Source of the DNA: an uncultured Bacteroidota bacterium
Lineage (GTDB): Bacteria; Bacteroidota; Bacteroidia; Bacteroidales; GCA-2748055
Assembly (NCBI GenBank): GCA_937129385.1
Contig: CAKZNC010000198.1
Coordinates: forward strand, 1 to 48,525
Length of the DNA stretch: 48,525 nucleotides
Direction: 5' to 3'
A model generated the notes under the pieces. That model worked only from the letters and a program-made list of their open reading frames with translations, searched no databases and was not told the DNA's origin. Made by a program: the position numbers and the translations under genes. Shown here piece after piece: positions 18,837 to 27,566 of this stretch (position 1 is the stretch's first letter; every line of letters starts with the position of its first letter).

Positions 18837-19217
18837 ATGAAAAAATACATACTCATATCAATCCTCCTGATCCTGCTGCCTTCCGGATTCGGTCAGCTGG
18901 TCCCGGGGGATATCATCCGCGCTTTTGAAACCGGTGATGCAAAGGAACTTGCGGAGTACTTCAACAGCAATATCGAACTCCAGTTGCCTGATAAAACGCA
19001 TGTGGCCAGCAAGACACAGGCAACACGGATCATGCAGGATTTCTTCAAAGAGAACCCGCCTCTGTCGTTCAAGCTTGAGTACGAGGGGACGAAACAGGAC
19101 TCCAAATATGGCCTTGGCACCCTGGAAACCCGCAAGGGATCCTTCCGCGTAAACCTCTATTTCATGGATGGGAAAAAAGAGAAGATCATCTATTTCCTGA
19201 GTATCGAAAAATCCTGA
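18837..19217 (+). CDS. DUF4783-type exported protein
   Basis: A 126-residue protein if started at the ATG at 18837, which gives a clean signal peptide (MKKYILISILLILLPSGFGQ); an ATG at 18819 would add six residues. The mature part begins DIIRAFETGDAKELAEYF, followed by NIELQLPDKTHVASKTQA and a C-terminal GSFRVNLYF, a cystatin/NTF2-like alpha-plus-beta pattern. This matches my memory of the DUF4783 family, small exported Bacteroidota proteins often found next to nadC, as here (4 bases upstream of nadC). The function is not known. The family name is from recognition of the pattern, not a search. Confidence 0.75.
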   Translation: MKKYILISILLILLPSGFGQLVPGDIIRAFETGDAKELAEYFNSNIELQLPDKTHVASKTQATRIMQDFFKENPPLSFKLEYEGTKQDSKYGLGTLETRKGSFRVNLYFMDGKKEKIIYFLSIEKS

Positions 19218-19221
19218 CCCT

Positions 19222-20067
19222 ATGCATACCCTCCTGCCCGATGAAATGATCGCACGCTGGTTCAGCGAAGATATCGGAAACGGCGACCACACCACCCTGA
19301 GTACCATCCCCAAAGACGCAATGGGAAGCGCAAAACTGCTGGTCAAGGAGAGCGGCATCCTGGCCGGAACCGCCATTGCCGAAAGGATCTTCAGCCATTT
19401 CGACAAAAGCCTCGGGATCACAATTCACATCAAGGACGGGGCAACAATCCATCCAGGTGATATTGTATTGTATGCTGAAGGGAGCGTGCAGTCCATCCTT
19501 CAGTCAGAACGACTGGTCCTGAATGTCATGCAAAGGATGAGCGGAATCGCAACCACCACATCCGTTTACGTGGACAGGATCAAGGGTACGGGGGCAAAGA
19601 TCCTCGATACGCGGAAAACCACGCCGGGGTTCAGGGCTTTGGAGAAAGAGGCGGTGCGCATTGGGGGCGGGGTGAATCACCGGACCGGTCTGTTCGATAT
19701 GATCCTGATCAAGGACAACCATATCGACTTTGCCGGGGGAATCAGGCAGGCCATTGAAAGCACCCATAAATACCTGTCTGACCACAAGCTGAAACTCAAA
19801 ATCGAAGTGGAAGTCCGCACGATTGCAGATATCCGGGAAGTGCTGCAAACCAGGCGGGTCGACCGGATCCTGCTGGACAACTTTTCACCGGAGCTGACCC
19901 GTGAAGCTGTTGAGCTGATCGACGGACAAACAGAAACTGAATCGTCAGGAGGGATCACACTGCAAACCATCAGGTCCTACGCTGAAACGGGCGTCGACTT
20001 CATCTCGGTCGGGGCACTGACACATCATATCAAGAGCCTTGACCTGAGCCTCAAAGCTGATTTCTGA
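19222..20067 (+). CDS. nadC: Nicotinate-nucleotide pyrophosphorylase (carboxylating)
   Basis: A 281-residue quinolinate phosphoribosyltransferase, normal length. The N-terminal EDIGNGDHTTLSTIP, the central RMSGIATTT, DTRKTTPGFR, and GGGVNHRTGLFDMILIKDNH are the family's substrate and PRPP-binding elements; the C-terminal ESSGGITLQTIRSYAETGVDFISVGALTH closes the barrel. It makes nicotinate mononucleotide from quinolinate and PRPP, the last dedicated step of de novo NAD synthesis. nadA and nadB are not in the window. It follows the DUF4783 gene by 4 bases and precedes pdxH by 42 bases. Confidence 0.97.
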   Translation: MHTLLPDEMIARWFSEDIGNGDHTTLSTIPKDAMGSAKLLVKESGILAGTAIAERIFSHFDKSLGITIHIKDGATIHPGDIVLYAEGSVQSILQSERLVLNVMQRMSGIATTTSVYVDRIKGTGAKILDTRKTTPGFRALEKEAVRIGGGVNHRTGLFDMILIKDNHIDFAGGIRQAIESTHKYLSDHKLKLKIEVEVRTIADIREVLQTRRVDRILLDNFSPELTREAVELIDGQTETESSGGITLQTIRSYAETGVDFISVGALTHHIKSLDLSLKADF

Positions 20068-20089
20068 TCATTTGAACATTCGGCCCTGA

Positions 20090-20114
20090 ATCATGTTGTA
20101 TTTCAAAACATGAT
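20090..20114 (+). promoter_or_regulatory. Perfect inverted repeat over the pdxH start
   Basis: ATCATGTT (20090-20097) and AACATGAT (20107-20114) are perfect 8-base arms with a 9-base loop. The right arm contains the ATG at 20110, the first candidate start of pdxH. It could be a protein-binding site or an mRNA hairpin that hides that start and favours the ATG at 20119. Confidence 0.35.
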
Positions 20115-20763
20115 ATCCATGTCGGATCCCTATTATTACAGGAATGAATATGGCCGTTCCAGGCTTCAAAAGACAGACCTTCCCGCAAACCCGGTGGAAC
20201 TGTTCGAGCAATGGCTGACCCAGGCTTTCGAGGAGGACCTGCCCGAACCCACTGCGATGACACTGGCAACGGCCGCCAAATCCGGACGGGTATCATCACG
20301 TATCATTCTTCTGAAAGGGTACGACACAGGCGGCTTCCAGTTCTACACCAATTATAACAGTAAAAAGGGTGAAGATCTCAATGAAAACCCCTATGCGGCC
20401 ATGAGTTTTTTCTGGCCTGAACTGGAACGGCAAGTCAGGATCGAGGGCCGGGTTGAGAAAATCCCCGCGCGCGATTCCGACCTCTACCATTCTGCACGGC
20501 CACGAAGTAACCAGCTTGGAGCATGGGCATCAGAACAGAGCAAACCAATTACCAACCGGGAGACGCTCGAATCCCAGTTTAATGCAGTAAGTGCGGCATA
20601 TAAAAATCAAAAGATGATCCCGCGGCCTCCCAACTGGGGTGGCTACAAGCTGATTCCCTCAGGTATCGAATTCTGGCAGGGTCGGGAAAACCGGCTCCAT
20701 GACCGGTTCTATTATGAAAGGGAATCGACCGGGAAATGGTCTGTACAACGCCTGAGCCCCTGA
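20110..20763 (+). CDS. pdxH: Pyridoxamine 5'-phosphate oxidase
   Basis: A 217-residue FMN enzyme that oxidises pyridoxine or pyridoxamine 5'-phosphate to PLP. The N-terminus RNEYGRSRL, the FMN-binding RIILLKGYDTGGFQFYTNY followed by SKKG, the segment ARPRSNQLGAWASEQS, and the C-terminal PPNWGGYKLIP, EFWQGRENRLHDR and RLSP are all diagnostic. Length matches the E. coli enzyme (218). The start may be 20110 or the ATG at 20119; the former lies in an inverted repeat. The gene is convergent with valS, the stops being 22 bases apart. Confidence 0.97.
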   Translation: MISMSDPYYYRNEYGRSRLQKTDLPANPVELFEQWLTQAFEEDLPEPTAMTLATAAKSGRVSSRIILLKGYDTGGFQFYTNYNSKKGEDLNENPYAAMSFFWPELERQVRIEGRVEKIPARDSDLYHSARPRSNQLGAWASEQSKPITNRETLESQFNAVSAAYKNQKMIPRPPNWGGYKLIPSGIEFWQGRENRLHDRFYYERESTGKWSVQRLSP

Positions 20764-20785
20764 GTCGTCTTCCGGGGAGCTTCTA

Positions 20786-23431
20786 TTAATCCGCACCCAA
20801 AGCATCGATCTGCTCCTGCAGGGTTCGGATCTTGTTCTCAGCATCTTCCAGCTTCTTTCGTTCAGCATCAACAACCGCTTCCGGGGCATTGCTGACAAAT
20901 CGTTCATTGCCCAGTTTTTTCTCGACGCTCGTTCTGAAACCATTCATATATTCCAGCTCCTTCTCAAGCTTAATGATCTCCTCTGCGGGATCGACCAGCC
21001 CTTCGAGCGGAATGTAATACTCCACATTTTTCACGATGAAGGAGACAGCGCCTTCCACCTTGTCATCTGTACGGGTGATCTCCGAGATGATCCCCATCTT
21101 TATCATGACCGGCTCAAGTGCCTGGGGATAAGTACCCTTTGAATCATTTCTGACCATCAAAATGAGTGCATCATTGCGTCCCAGGTTCTTCTCTTTCCGA
21201 ATACTTCGGACCTGTGTGATCACCTCCTTGACGATCTCAAAATCGGTCAGCATTGCTGCATCAGGCTTCTGCGGATCAGGCATCTCTGCGACCATGATGC
21301 TTTCTCCCGCTTCCCGCTTTTCGACCAGTTGCCACAACTCTTCGGTAATGAATGGCATGAAAGGATGAAGCACCCGGAGGAGCTGATCGAAGAAAGCCAG
21401 TGTGGCATCCATTGTGGGTCTGTCGATGGGCTGCTGGTAGGCAGGCTTGATCGTTTCCAGGTACCAGGATGAAAATTCATCCCAGAAGAGTTTATAGCTC
21501 ACCATCAATGCATCCGAGATCCGGTATTTTTTGAACTGATCTTCGATATTTGCAAGTGCCTGGTTGAATTTTGCATCGAACCACTCCACCGCCCTGGTTG
21601 ACGATTCAGGCTGTTCTATGGTGTCATCCACCTCCCATGAATTCACCAGGCGGAAAGCGTTCCATATCTTGTTGCTGAAATTCCTCCCCTGCTCGGTCAG
21701 CCCCTCATCGAACAGCAGGTCATTTCCTGCAGGCGAACAGAGCAGCATCCCCACGCGTACACCATCGGCACTGTACTTTTTCATCAGCTCAATGGGGTCA
21801 GGTGAGTTGCCCAGTGATTTCGACATTTTTCTGCGCTGACTGTCCCGAACGATGCCGGTGAGGTATACGTTCCTGAAGGGTTTTTCCTCGCGGTACTCAT
21901 ACCCGGCAATGATCATCCTGGCTACCCAGAAGAAGAGGATCTCGGGGGCGGTCACCAGGTCATTGGTGGGATAGTAATACGCCATGTCCTTGTTATCCGG
22001 ATTCCTGATGCCATCGAAAACAGAGATGGGCCACAACCAGGAAGAGAACCAGGTGTCGAGCACATCTTCATCCTGCCGGAGGTCATCCAGGCCCAGGTCA
22101 GGTCTCTTCGTCACCCTCCTTGCCTCTTCAAGGGCCTCTTCCGGCGTGAGTGCCACTACATAATCATTCGGACCGTCACCATAAAAAAATGCAGGAATGC
22201 GTTGTCCCCACCACAGTTGCCTCGAAATGCACCAATCCTTTACATTTTCCATCCAGTGCCGGTAGACATTCTTGAATTTCGCCGGTTGAAGCTTCACCTG
22301 GTCGTTGAGCACATTCTCAAGTGCAGGCTTTGACAGTTCATCCATCCTGAGAAACCACTGCAACGACAATTTCGGTTCGATCACGGCATCGGTTCGCTCC
22401 GAAAAACCCACTTTGTTGGTATAATCCTCCTGCTTTACCAGGTTACCTGCCTGCTCAAGCATGGGAATGATCTTCTTCCTGGCAACAAAACGGTCCTCCC
22501 CGATCAGTACACCGGCATCTTCATTCAACGTACCGTCCGGGTTGAATATATCTATACTTTCGAGGTTATGCTTGAGTCCGAGCTCATAGTCATTGATGTC
22601 GTGTGCCGGGGTAATCTTCAGCGCCCCGGTTCCGAACTCGCGGTCGACATATTCATCGACAATGATCGGAACTGCCCTGTCCACGAGGGGAACGATCACC
22701 CTCTTCCCGTGGAACCGGATGAAGCGCTCATCTTCGGGATGCACACATACCGCTGTATCGCCAAGGATCGTTTCAGGCCTTGTCGTGGCAATGGTAATGT
22801 GATCCTCTTCTCCTTCCACCCTGTAATCAAGGTAATAGAGTTTCGAGGAGACCTCCTTGTGATTGACCTCCTCATCGGAAACAGCTGTCTGCGCCTGCGG
22901 ATCCCAGTTGACCATGCGCACGCCGCGATAGATGTGTCCTTTTTTATAAAGATCCACGAAAACGCGGAGGACACTTTCCGACATCGCATCATCCATGGTG
23001 AATTTCGTTCGTGTCCAGTCACAACTGGCACCAAGTTTTTTCAGCTGATCGAGGATAATGCCGCCATGCTTCTCCTTCCACTCCCAGGCATGTTCGAGAA
23101 ACTTCTCCCGCGTAAGATCTGATTTTTGAATTCCCTTCTCACCGAGCATATTCACCACACGTGCCTCCGTGGCAATGGACGCGTGATCCGTTCCGGGTAC
23201 CCACAGCGCATTTTTCCCCTGCATGCGGGCCCGGCGCACAAGCACGTCCTGCAGTGTATTATTCAGCATATGTCCCATATGCAGCACTCCCGTTACATTG
23301 GGCGGGGGTATGACGATGCAATAGGGCTCGCGGTCATCTGGCGTGCTTTCAAAAAATTTATGCTCCATCCAGTAGTCGTACCATTTCCCCTCCACGCTGG
23401 CCGGGTCATATTTCGAAGGAATATTCGTCAT
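20786..23431 (-). CDS. valS: Valyl-tRNA synthetase
   Basis: An 881-residue class I synthetase that charges tRNA(Val). It has the HIGH-type motif [13 protein letters not shown] near residue 45, the tail of the editing domain, [16 protein letters not shown], and the KMSKS loop [14 protein letters not shown]. The C-terminal part has the anticodon-binding helices and the ValRS coiled-coil arm (about 815-881, [18 protein letters not shown]). The start is set at the ATG at 23431, giving [21 protein letters not shown], which aligns with the normal N-terminus; the frame stays open upstream to 23554 but encodes no family sequence there. A TAnnTTTG box precedes it at 23456-23463. Confidence 0.97.
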   Translation of the reverse strand: MTNIPSKYDPASVEGKWYDYWMEHKFFESTPDDREPYCIVIPPPNVTGVLHMGHMLNNTLQDVLVRRARMQGKNALWVPGTDHASIATEARVVNMLGEKGIQKSDLTREKFLEHAWEWKEKHGGIILDQLKKLGASCDWTRTKFTMDDAMSESVLRVFVDLYKKGHIYRGVRMVNWDPQAQTAVSDEEVNHKEVSSKLYYLDYRVEGEEDHITIATTRPETILGDTAVCVHPEDERFIRFHGKRVIVPLVDRAVPIIVDEYVDREFGTGALKITPAHDINDYELGLKHNLESIDIFNPDGTLNEDAGVLIGEDRFVARKKIIPMLEQAGNLVKQEDYTNKVGFSERTDAVIEPKLSLQWFLRMDELSKPALENVLNDQVKLQPAKFKNVYRHWMENVKDWCISRQLWWGQRIPAFFYGDGPNDYVVALTPEEALEEARRVTKRPDLGLDDLRQDEDVLDTWFSSWLWPISVFDGIRNPDNKDMAYYYPTNDLVTAPEILFFWVARMIIAGYEYREEKPFRNVYLTGIVRDSQRRKMSKSLGNSPDPIELMKKYSADGVRVGMLLCSPAGNDLLFDEGLTEQGRNFSNKIWNAFRLVNSWEVDDTIEQPESSTRAVEWFDAKFNQALANIEDQFKKYRISDALMVSYKLFWDEFSSWYLETIKPAYQQPIDRPTMDATLAFFDQLLRVLHPFMPFITEELWQLVEKREAGESIMVAEMPDPQKPDAAMLTDFEIVKEVITQVRSIRKEKNLGRNDALILMVRNDSKGTYPQALEPVMIKMGIISEITRTDDKVEGAVSFIVKNVEYYIPLEGLVDPAEEIIKLEKELEYMNGFRTSVEKKLGNERFVSNAPEAVVDAERKKLEDAENKIRTLQEQIDALGAD

Positions 23432-23455
23432 TTCGTATTTTATTGAATTGAACTG

Positions 23456-23463
23456 CAAAAGTA
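23456..23463 (-). promoter_or_regulatory. Possible -7 box for valS
   Basis: TACTTTTG on the minus strand matches TAnnTTTG exactly and sits 24 bases before the valS ATG. I see no good TTTG box about 20 bases further upstream, so only half of the promoter is supported. Confidence 0.3.
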
Positions 23464-23500
23464 GGAAAAATGCTGAAGATGGAGAAGACCCCGAAACCGC

Positions 23501-23508
23501 TAGTTTTG
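23501..23508 (+). promoter_or_regulatory. Possible -7 box for the hybrid kinase operon
   Basis: TAGTTTTG on the plus strand matches TAnnTTTG exactly, in the divergent valS/kinase intergenic region. It would give a leader of about 115 bases before the ATG at 23630. The upstream TTTG box is not evident. Confidence 0.25.
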
Positions 23509-23629
23509 AAAGATTGTGAGGCCACGGTACAGATATTATCCGGAAAATTTCCAAATCCGGAACAATTCGCTTATTTTAAGTCCCTTTAAGCCACCTCGAA
23601 AGCAATCATCAATCGAGCACACACGGATC

Positions 23630-25780
23630 ATGAAGTTACCCACAGGCACCCGGCAACCAGATGACAAGCAGCGACTCAATGAGCAGAACATCCTGCTCAG
23701 GGTGAGCCAGGCCATCATCAGCACCATGGATTACGAAGAGGTACTGCAGATCATCACTGACGGGGTGGCCGAACTCCTGGGGATCGAAACCGCCGCTATC
23801 TACATGGTTGAAAATCGGAAAGAAATTTTCCTGGGTGCCACCACACCGCCACTCGATCCCGGGATGCCTGATGAACTCAGGAGGGCCGCGATTCAGGACC
23901 ATCCTCATATCCGGACCGCGATTGAAAAAAAACATTTGCTGGTCATAGAGGACTTCAGTAATGCAAAACTCTCGGAGGCAGAAAAAAAAGTCCGCGACCT
24001 CCGCAACTTAAAAAGCATCATCTATTTCCCGATCATACAGAAAGAGGATGTACTTGGTGTACTGATCATGGGGACACAAACCTCTACGAGGGAGTTTTCA
24101 GATTATGAGCTCCACCTTGGTCAGAACGTTGCCAACCAGCTCTCCATCGGAATACAGAATGCCCGGCTACACAATGATCTTTCAGAAAAAAACCGTCAGC
24201 TCGAGGAAGAGATCAGCGAACGTAAAAAGATCGCGGAAGCACTTAAAACCAGTGAAACCCACCTCTCCAATGCGCTTCGGATCGCAGGCATTGGCCATTG
24301 GGAGTATGATGTAAAAAAAGATCTTTTCATTTTTACCGATGAGTTTTACGAGATATTCCATACAACTGCAGAAAAAGTGGGTGGTTATGAAATGAGTTCG
24401 GAGCGTTATGCTGAACAGTTCGTCCATCCCGAAGACCGGCAAATGGTGAGTCAGGAGATCCGGAAAGCACTTGAAAGCAAGGATCCGGATTTCAGCAATG
24501 CCATTGAGCACAGGTTCCTTTATGCCGACAGGGCCATAGGGTACATGATTGTCCGAAGCAGGATCAATAAGAACGAAGCAGGCGATACAGTCAGGATCTT
24601 CGGAGCCAACCAGGACATCACTGCTACCAAGGTATCCGAAAAAATGTTGCTCCGTGCAGTTGATAAGGCCGAGGAGAGCGACCGGCTCAAATCTGCCTTC
24701 CTGGCCAACCTGAGCCATGAGATACGGACACCGATGAATGCGATCCTCGGATTCTCCGGTTTGTTGAAGGAAAAAGACCTTACTGAGGCGGAAAGGGAAA
24801 ACTACCTGGACCATATTCAATCAGGCGGACAGCGACTCCTGAGGATCATCTCCGATATCGTGGATATTTCAAAGTTTGATGCCAACATTTTAAAACTCAC
24901 TTCTGAAAGAATTAACCTGAATAAGCTGCTTGACGACCTGGTCAGGCAATTTTCCCTCCGGCTTCCCGGAGAGCAGGTTGAACTCCGGGCAGTAAAACCC
25001 CTGCCTGATGAAGAGAGTTTCATTTTTACAGATTATACCAGGCTTTCTCAGATCTTTTCGAACCTGTTGGAAAATGCGATCAAATTCACCCGGAAGGGAG
25101 TGATCAAAGTCGGATACAAAATGGATGATGGAGATCCGGTCCTGTTTGTAATGGATACAGGGATCGGGATCAATAAAAAAAACCATGAATTGATCTTTGA
25201 GCGATTCAGGAAACTGGAAACAGGGCAGGAAATGATCAATACAGGTACAGGCCTCGGACTGTCCATCGTCAGATCGATCATTGACCTCATGGAAGGAGAG
25301 ATCAAGCTGGAATCAGAGCCGGGCAATGGCACTGCGTTTTACATCAGGATACCCGGACTGGCGGACAGGTCTGATGAAAAACCAGTTGCCATGAAATCAG
25401 TAAAACGAATTGCCGGAAAGGACCTGACGATCCTGGTTGCTGAAGACGAGGTGACCAATTACCTCTATCTTGAGGCGCTGTTCATGAAGCATGAATTCAG
25501 AATCATCCACGCAAAAAATGGCCGGGAAGCAGTTGAAAAATTCAGGAAGCATCCCGACGTTGACCTGGTATTGATGGATATCAAAATGCCCGTAATGAAT
25601 GGAATTGATGCCACCAGGGAGATCAGGGATATAGACCCTGCAGTTCCCATCATCGCACAATCGGCCTATGCCATGGCTGAAGACAAGCGGGAAGCCCTGG
25701 ATGCGGGTTGCAATGATTACCTCACCAAGCCTATTACGATTGAACGTATTTCCGATTCCCTGAACAAATTTACTGTCTGA
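23630..25780 (+). CDS. GAF-PAS hybrid sensor histidine kinase/response regulator
   Basis: A 716-residue soluble hybrid kinase from the ATG at 23630; the frame is open upstream to a GTG at 23516, but that extension lacks domain-like sequence. Order: GAF domain (about 15-185), short coiled coil (about 185-210), PAS domain with PAC tail (about 210-340), HisKA with NLSHEIRTPMNAIL (His363), HATPase_c with NLLENAIKFT, DTGIGI and GTGLGLSIVRSI (about 470-590), and a C-terminal receiver (about 600-716) with LMDIKMPVMNG (Asp650) and the Lys of YLTKP. There is no membrane helix, so the signal is probably cytoplasmic. The receiver has no DNA-binding output, so the phosphoryl group must pass to another protein. 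The next gene starts 16 bases downstream. Confidence 0.92.
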   Translation: MKLPTGTRQPDDKQRLNEQNILLRVSQAIISTMDYEEVLQIITDGVAELLGIETAAIYMVENRKEIFLGATTPPLDPGMPDELRRAAIQDHPHIRTAIEKKHLLVIEDFSNAKLSEAEKKVRDLRNLKSIIYFPIIQKEDVLGVLIMGTQTSTREFSDYELHLGQNVANQLSIGIQNARLHNDLSEKNRQLEEEISERKKIAEALKTSETHLSNALRIAGIGHWEYDVKKDLFIFTDEFYEIFHTTAEKVGGYEMSSERYAEQFVHPEDRQMVSQEIRKALESKDPDFSNAIEHRFLYADRAIGYMIVRSRINKNEAGDTVRIFGANQDITATKVSEKMLLRAVDKAEESDRLKSAFLANLSHEIRTPMNAILGFSGLLKEKDLTEAERENYLDHIQSGGQRLLRIISDIVDISKFDANILKLTSERINLNKLLDDLVRQFSLRLPGEQVELRAVKPLPDEESFIFTDYTRLSQIFSNLLENAIKFTRKGVIKVGYKMDDGDPVLFVMDTGIGINKKNHELIFERFRKLETGQEMINTGTGLGLSIVRSIIDLMEGEIKLESEPGNGTAFYIRIPGLADRSDEKPVAMKSVKRIAGKDLTILVAEDEVTNYLYLEALFMKHEFRIIHAKNGREAVEKFRKHPDVDLVLMDIKMPVMNGIDATREIRDIDPAVPIIAQSAYAMAEDKREALDAGCNDYLTKPITIERISDSLNKFTV

Positions 25781-25796
25781 CACCTTCCCTATAGAA

Positions 25797-26837
25797 ATGA
25801 ACATGAGAAAAAGCAACCAGGAGATCACGGATAAAAAACTGCTTATTGCGATCCTGGAGAGCGCAACCATATGCAGGGTCGCGATGGTGGATGAAGGCAA
25901 GCCCTACCTTCTGCCCTTTAATTACGGGTATTCCAATGGTGCGATCTACATTCATTGTGCAAGCGAGGGTCGGAAACTTGACATCATCCGGACCAACCCT
26001 GAAGCATGGTTCGAGGTTGAAGATACCGCAGAGCTGATTCCGGCGGATCAACCCTGCAAATGGACTACCTTTTACCGTTCCGTTATGGGATCGGGCACAA
26101 TTCAGATCATCGATGACCCTGCCGTGAAGAGATACGGACTTGAGGTGATCATGAGGCAGCATGGTGCTGAAGGGGAAATGGTGTTTGAGGACAGGGAGGT
26201 GAAGAACATGCTGATCCTGAAGCTGGAGATCGGCCATTTGTCAGGCAAACAGTCGGGCAACTGGCAGCGCATCGTAGACCGGAACCGGGTAGAGATGGAG
26301 TCTGCACGTTTGAGGATGGAAGAAGTTTCGGAGGCCGACCTTGAGCAGATCCACCAACTGCATTCGATCCCCGAAGTGGATGAGTTCAATACGCTCGGTA
26401 TCCCGCGTAACATTCAGCATACAACCCGCGTAACATTGCCTGTGCTGAAGGCCAGGCATTCGCATCCGCGAAGCAGGTACGAGTGGAAGATCATCCTGAA
26501 GGAGACGGACAAATTCATCGGACTGGCCGGGATGACCCTTTCAAATGACAAATTCAGACTCGGTGAGATCTACTACAAATTGCATCCTGATCAATGGGGC
26601 AAAGGTTTTGCGACCGAGGTGGCGAGGCAGTTGATCATCACCGGTTTCGAAAAGTTTGGATTGCATAAAGTCGAGGCGGGTGTGGCCACGGGAAATGAAA
26701 GATCGATCCGTGTGCTGGAAAAATGCGGCATGACCCGGGAGGGGCTGCAGCGGAAGATCCTTCCCATCCGTGGGGAATGGATCGACAACTACCACTATGC
26801 CATCGTGGAGACGGATCCACGCCCCGACAACCACTGA
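25797..26837 (+). CDS. Fusion of a NimA-like flavin-binding domain and a GNAT acetyltransferase
   Basis: A 346-residue two-domain protein. Residues about 1-155 resemble the pyridoxamine-phosphate-oxidase-like split barrel of the NimA type, with ICRVAMVDEGKPYLLPFNYGY, AIYIHCASEGRKLDII, FEVEDT and YRSVMGSGTIQII. Residues about 170-342 are a RimJ/RimL-type GNAT domain with the acetyl-CoA-binding loop QWGKGFATE and the C-terminal NERSIRVLEKCGMTREG. Each family is common alone; the first binds FMN or haem and is linked to nitroimidazole reduction in some members, the second transfers acetyl groups to amines or protein N-termini. The combined activity is unknown. It lies 16 bases after the hybrid kinase and about 100 bases before a TetR gene. 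Confidence 0.85.
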   Translation: MNMRKSNQEITDKKLLIAILESATICRVAMVDEGKPYLLPFNYGYSNGAIYIHCASEGRKLDIIRTNPEAWFEVEDTAELIPADQPCKWTTFYRSVMGSGTIQIIDDPAVKRYGLEVIMRQHGAEGEMVFEDREVKNMLILKLEIGHLSGKQSGNWQRIVDRNRVEMESARLRMEEVSEADLEQIHQLHSIPEVDEFNTLGIPRNIQHTTRVTLPVLKARHSHPRSRYEWKIILKETDKFIGLAGMTLSNDKFRLGEIYYKLHPDQWGKGFATEVARQLIITGFEKFGLHKVEAGVATGNERSIRVLEKCGMTREGLQRKILPIRGEWIDNYHYAIVETDPRPDNH

Positions 26838-26862
26838 CCCCCCGAAATTCTACCGTTCACCG

Positions 26863-26877
26863 ATTTTCCGGGAAAAT
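26863..26877 (+). promoter_or_regulatory. Palindrome upstream of tetR, possible operator
   Basis: ATTTTCC-G-GGAAAAT is a perfect 7-1-7 palindrome, 61 bases before the TetR start, and it directly abuts a TTTG box (26877-26880). A one-base loop rules out a hairpin terminator, so a repressor site is more likely. TetR-type proteins usually bind such palindromes in their own promoter. Confidence 0.4.
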
Positions 26878-26938
26878 TTGCGCAGAAAACTGTAAAAACC
26901 ATAAAAGTTTTCTTATTATTGCAGCTCATTTGTCAAAA

Positions 26939-27550
26939 ATGGAGATACAGGAGCGCATTATTACGGAAGCAGGCAGTCTGTTTGCCCGTTACGGGATCAG
27001 GAGCATCACCATGGATGCCCTGGCCGTGGAGATGGGTATTTCGAAGCGGACAATCTATGAAAATTTTCGTGACAAGGACACGCTGCTGAAAGAGGTGATC
27101 ACCTTTTACAAGATGCAGCAGCTGAAAGATGCCAACGAGATCATCCGGAATTCCGAGAATGTAGTGATCGCACTTTTCAGTCTTCTGAACAGGATGATCA
27201 ACATGATGAAGCAGGTGAACCCGGTCTTCTTCCAGGACATCAAGAGGTATCATGCAAAAATATTCAGGGAATTGCAGGAAGAGGGAGATTTCAGGGATCA
27301 TTCCATCACCCGGAAGATCCTAAGCAATGGGACAGAACAGGGCATTTTCAGGCAGGACCTCAACATGGAGATCGTCAACCAAACCCTGCACGAGTTGTTC
27401 GAGCTTTTCAGTCCGGACAGCAAGATGACTTCTGAAGGGTACCACAGGGGTGAATTGTTCAACAACATCATCATCCCCTACCTTCGCGGCATCGCCACTG
27501 AAAAAGGTATTGCGCTGATAGATGAACAGGGAAAGATCAATTATGAATAG
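26939..27550 (+). CDS. TetR/AcrR family repressor of the efflux operon
   Basis: A 203-residue regulator from the ATG at 26939. The N-terminal helix-turn-helix (about 8-50) reads ITMDALAVEMGISKRTIYENF, typical of TetR; the rest is helical and variable as expected for a ligand pocket. The frame continues upstream to 26723 inside the previous gene, but the family N-terminus begins at MEIQERIITEAG. It overlaps the start region of the TolC gene and heads a TetR-TolC-adaptor-RND operon, so it most likely represses the pump and is released by a pump substrate. A palindrome at 26863-26877 is the obvious candidate operator. Confidence 0.9.
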   Translation: MEIQERIITEAGSLFARYGIRSITMDALAVEMGISKRTIYENFRDKDTLLKEVITFYKMQQLKDANEIIRNSENVVIALFSLLNRMINMMKQVNPVFFQDIKRYHAKIFRELQEEGDFRDHSITRKILSNGTEQGIFRQDLNMEIVNQTLHELFELFSPDSKMTSEGYHRGELFNNIIIPYLRGIATEKGIALIDEQGKINYE

Positions 27551-27566
27551 TCAAAACAAGGAATAT

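Noticed and set aside
18858-19421. A 187-codon open frame on the minus strand
   Set aside because: It crosses two real plus-strand genes (DUF4783 protein and nadC) with recognised motifs.
22568-23122. A 184-codon open frame on the plus strand
   Set aside because: It is antisense to the conserved core of valS and shows no protein-like features.
23432-23554. Longer N-terminus for valS
   Set aside because: The extension is not family-like and crosses the promoter-like box; [18 protein letters not shown] is the normal start.
26723-26938. Longer N-terminus for the TetR protein
   Set aside because: It lies inside the end of the acetyltransferase gene and lacks family sequence; the helix-turn-helix is correctly placed from 26939.
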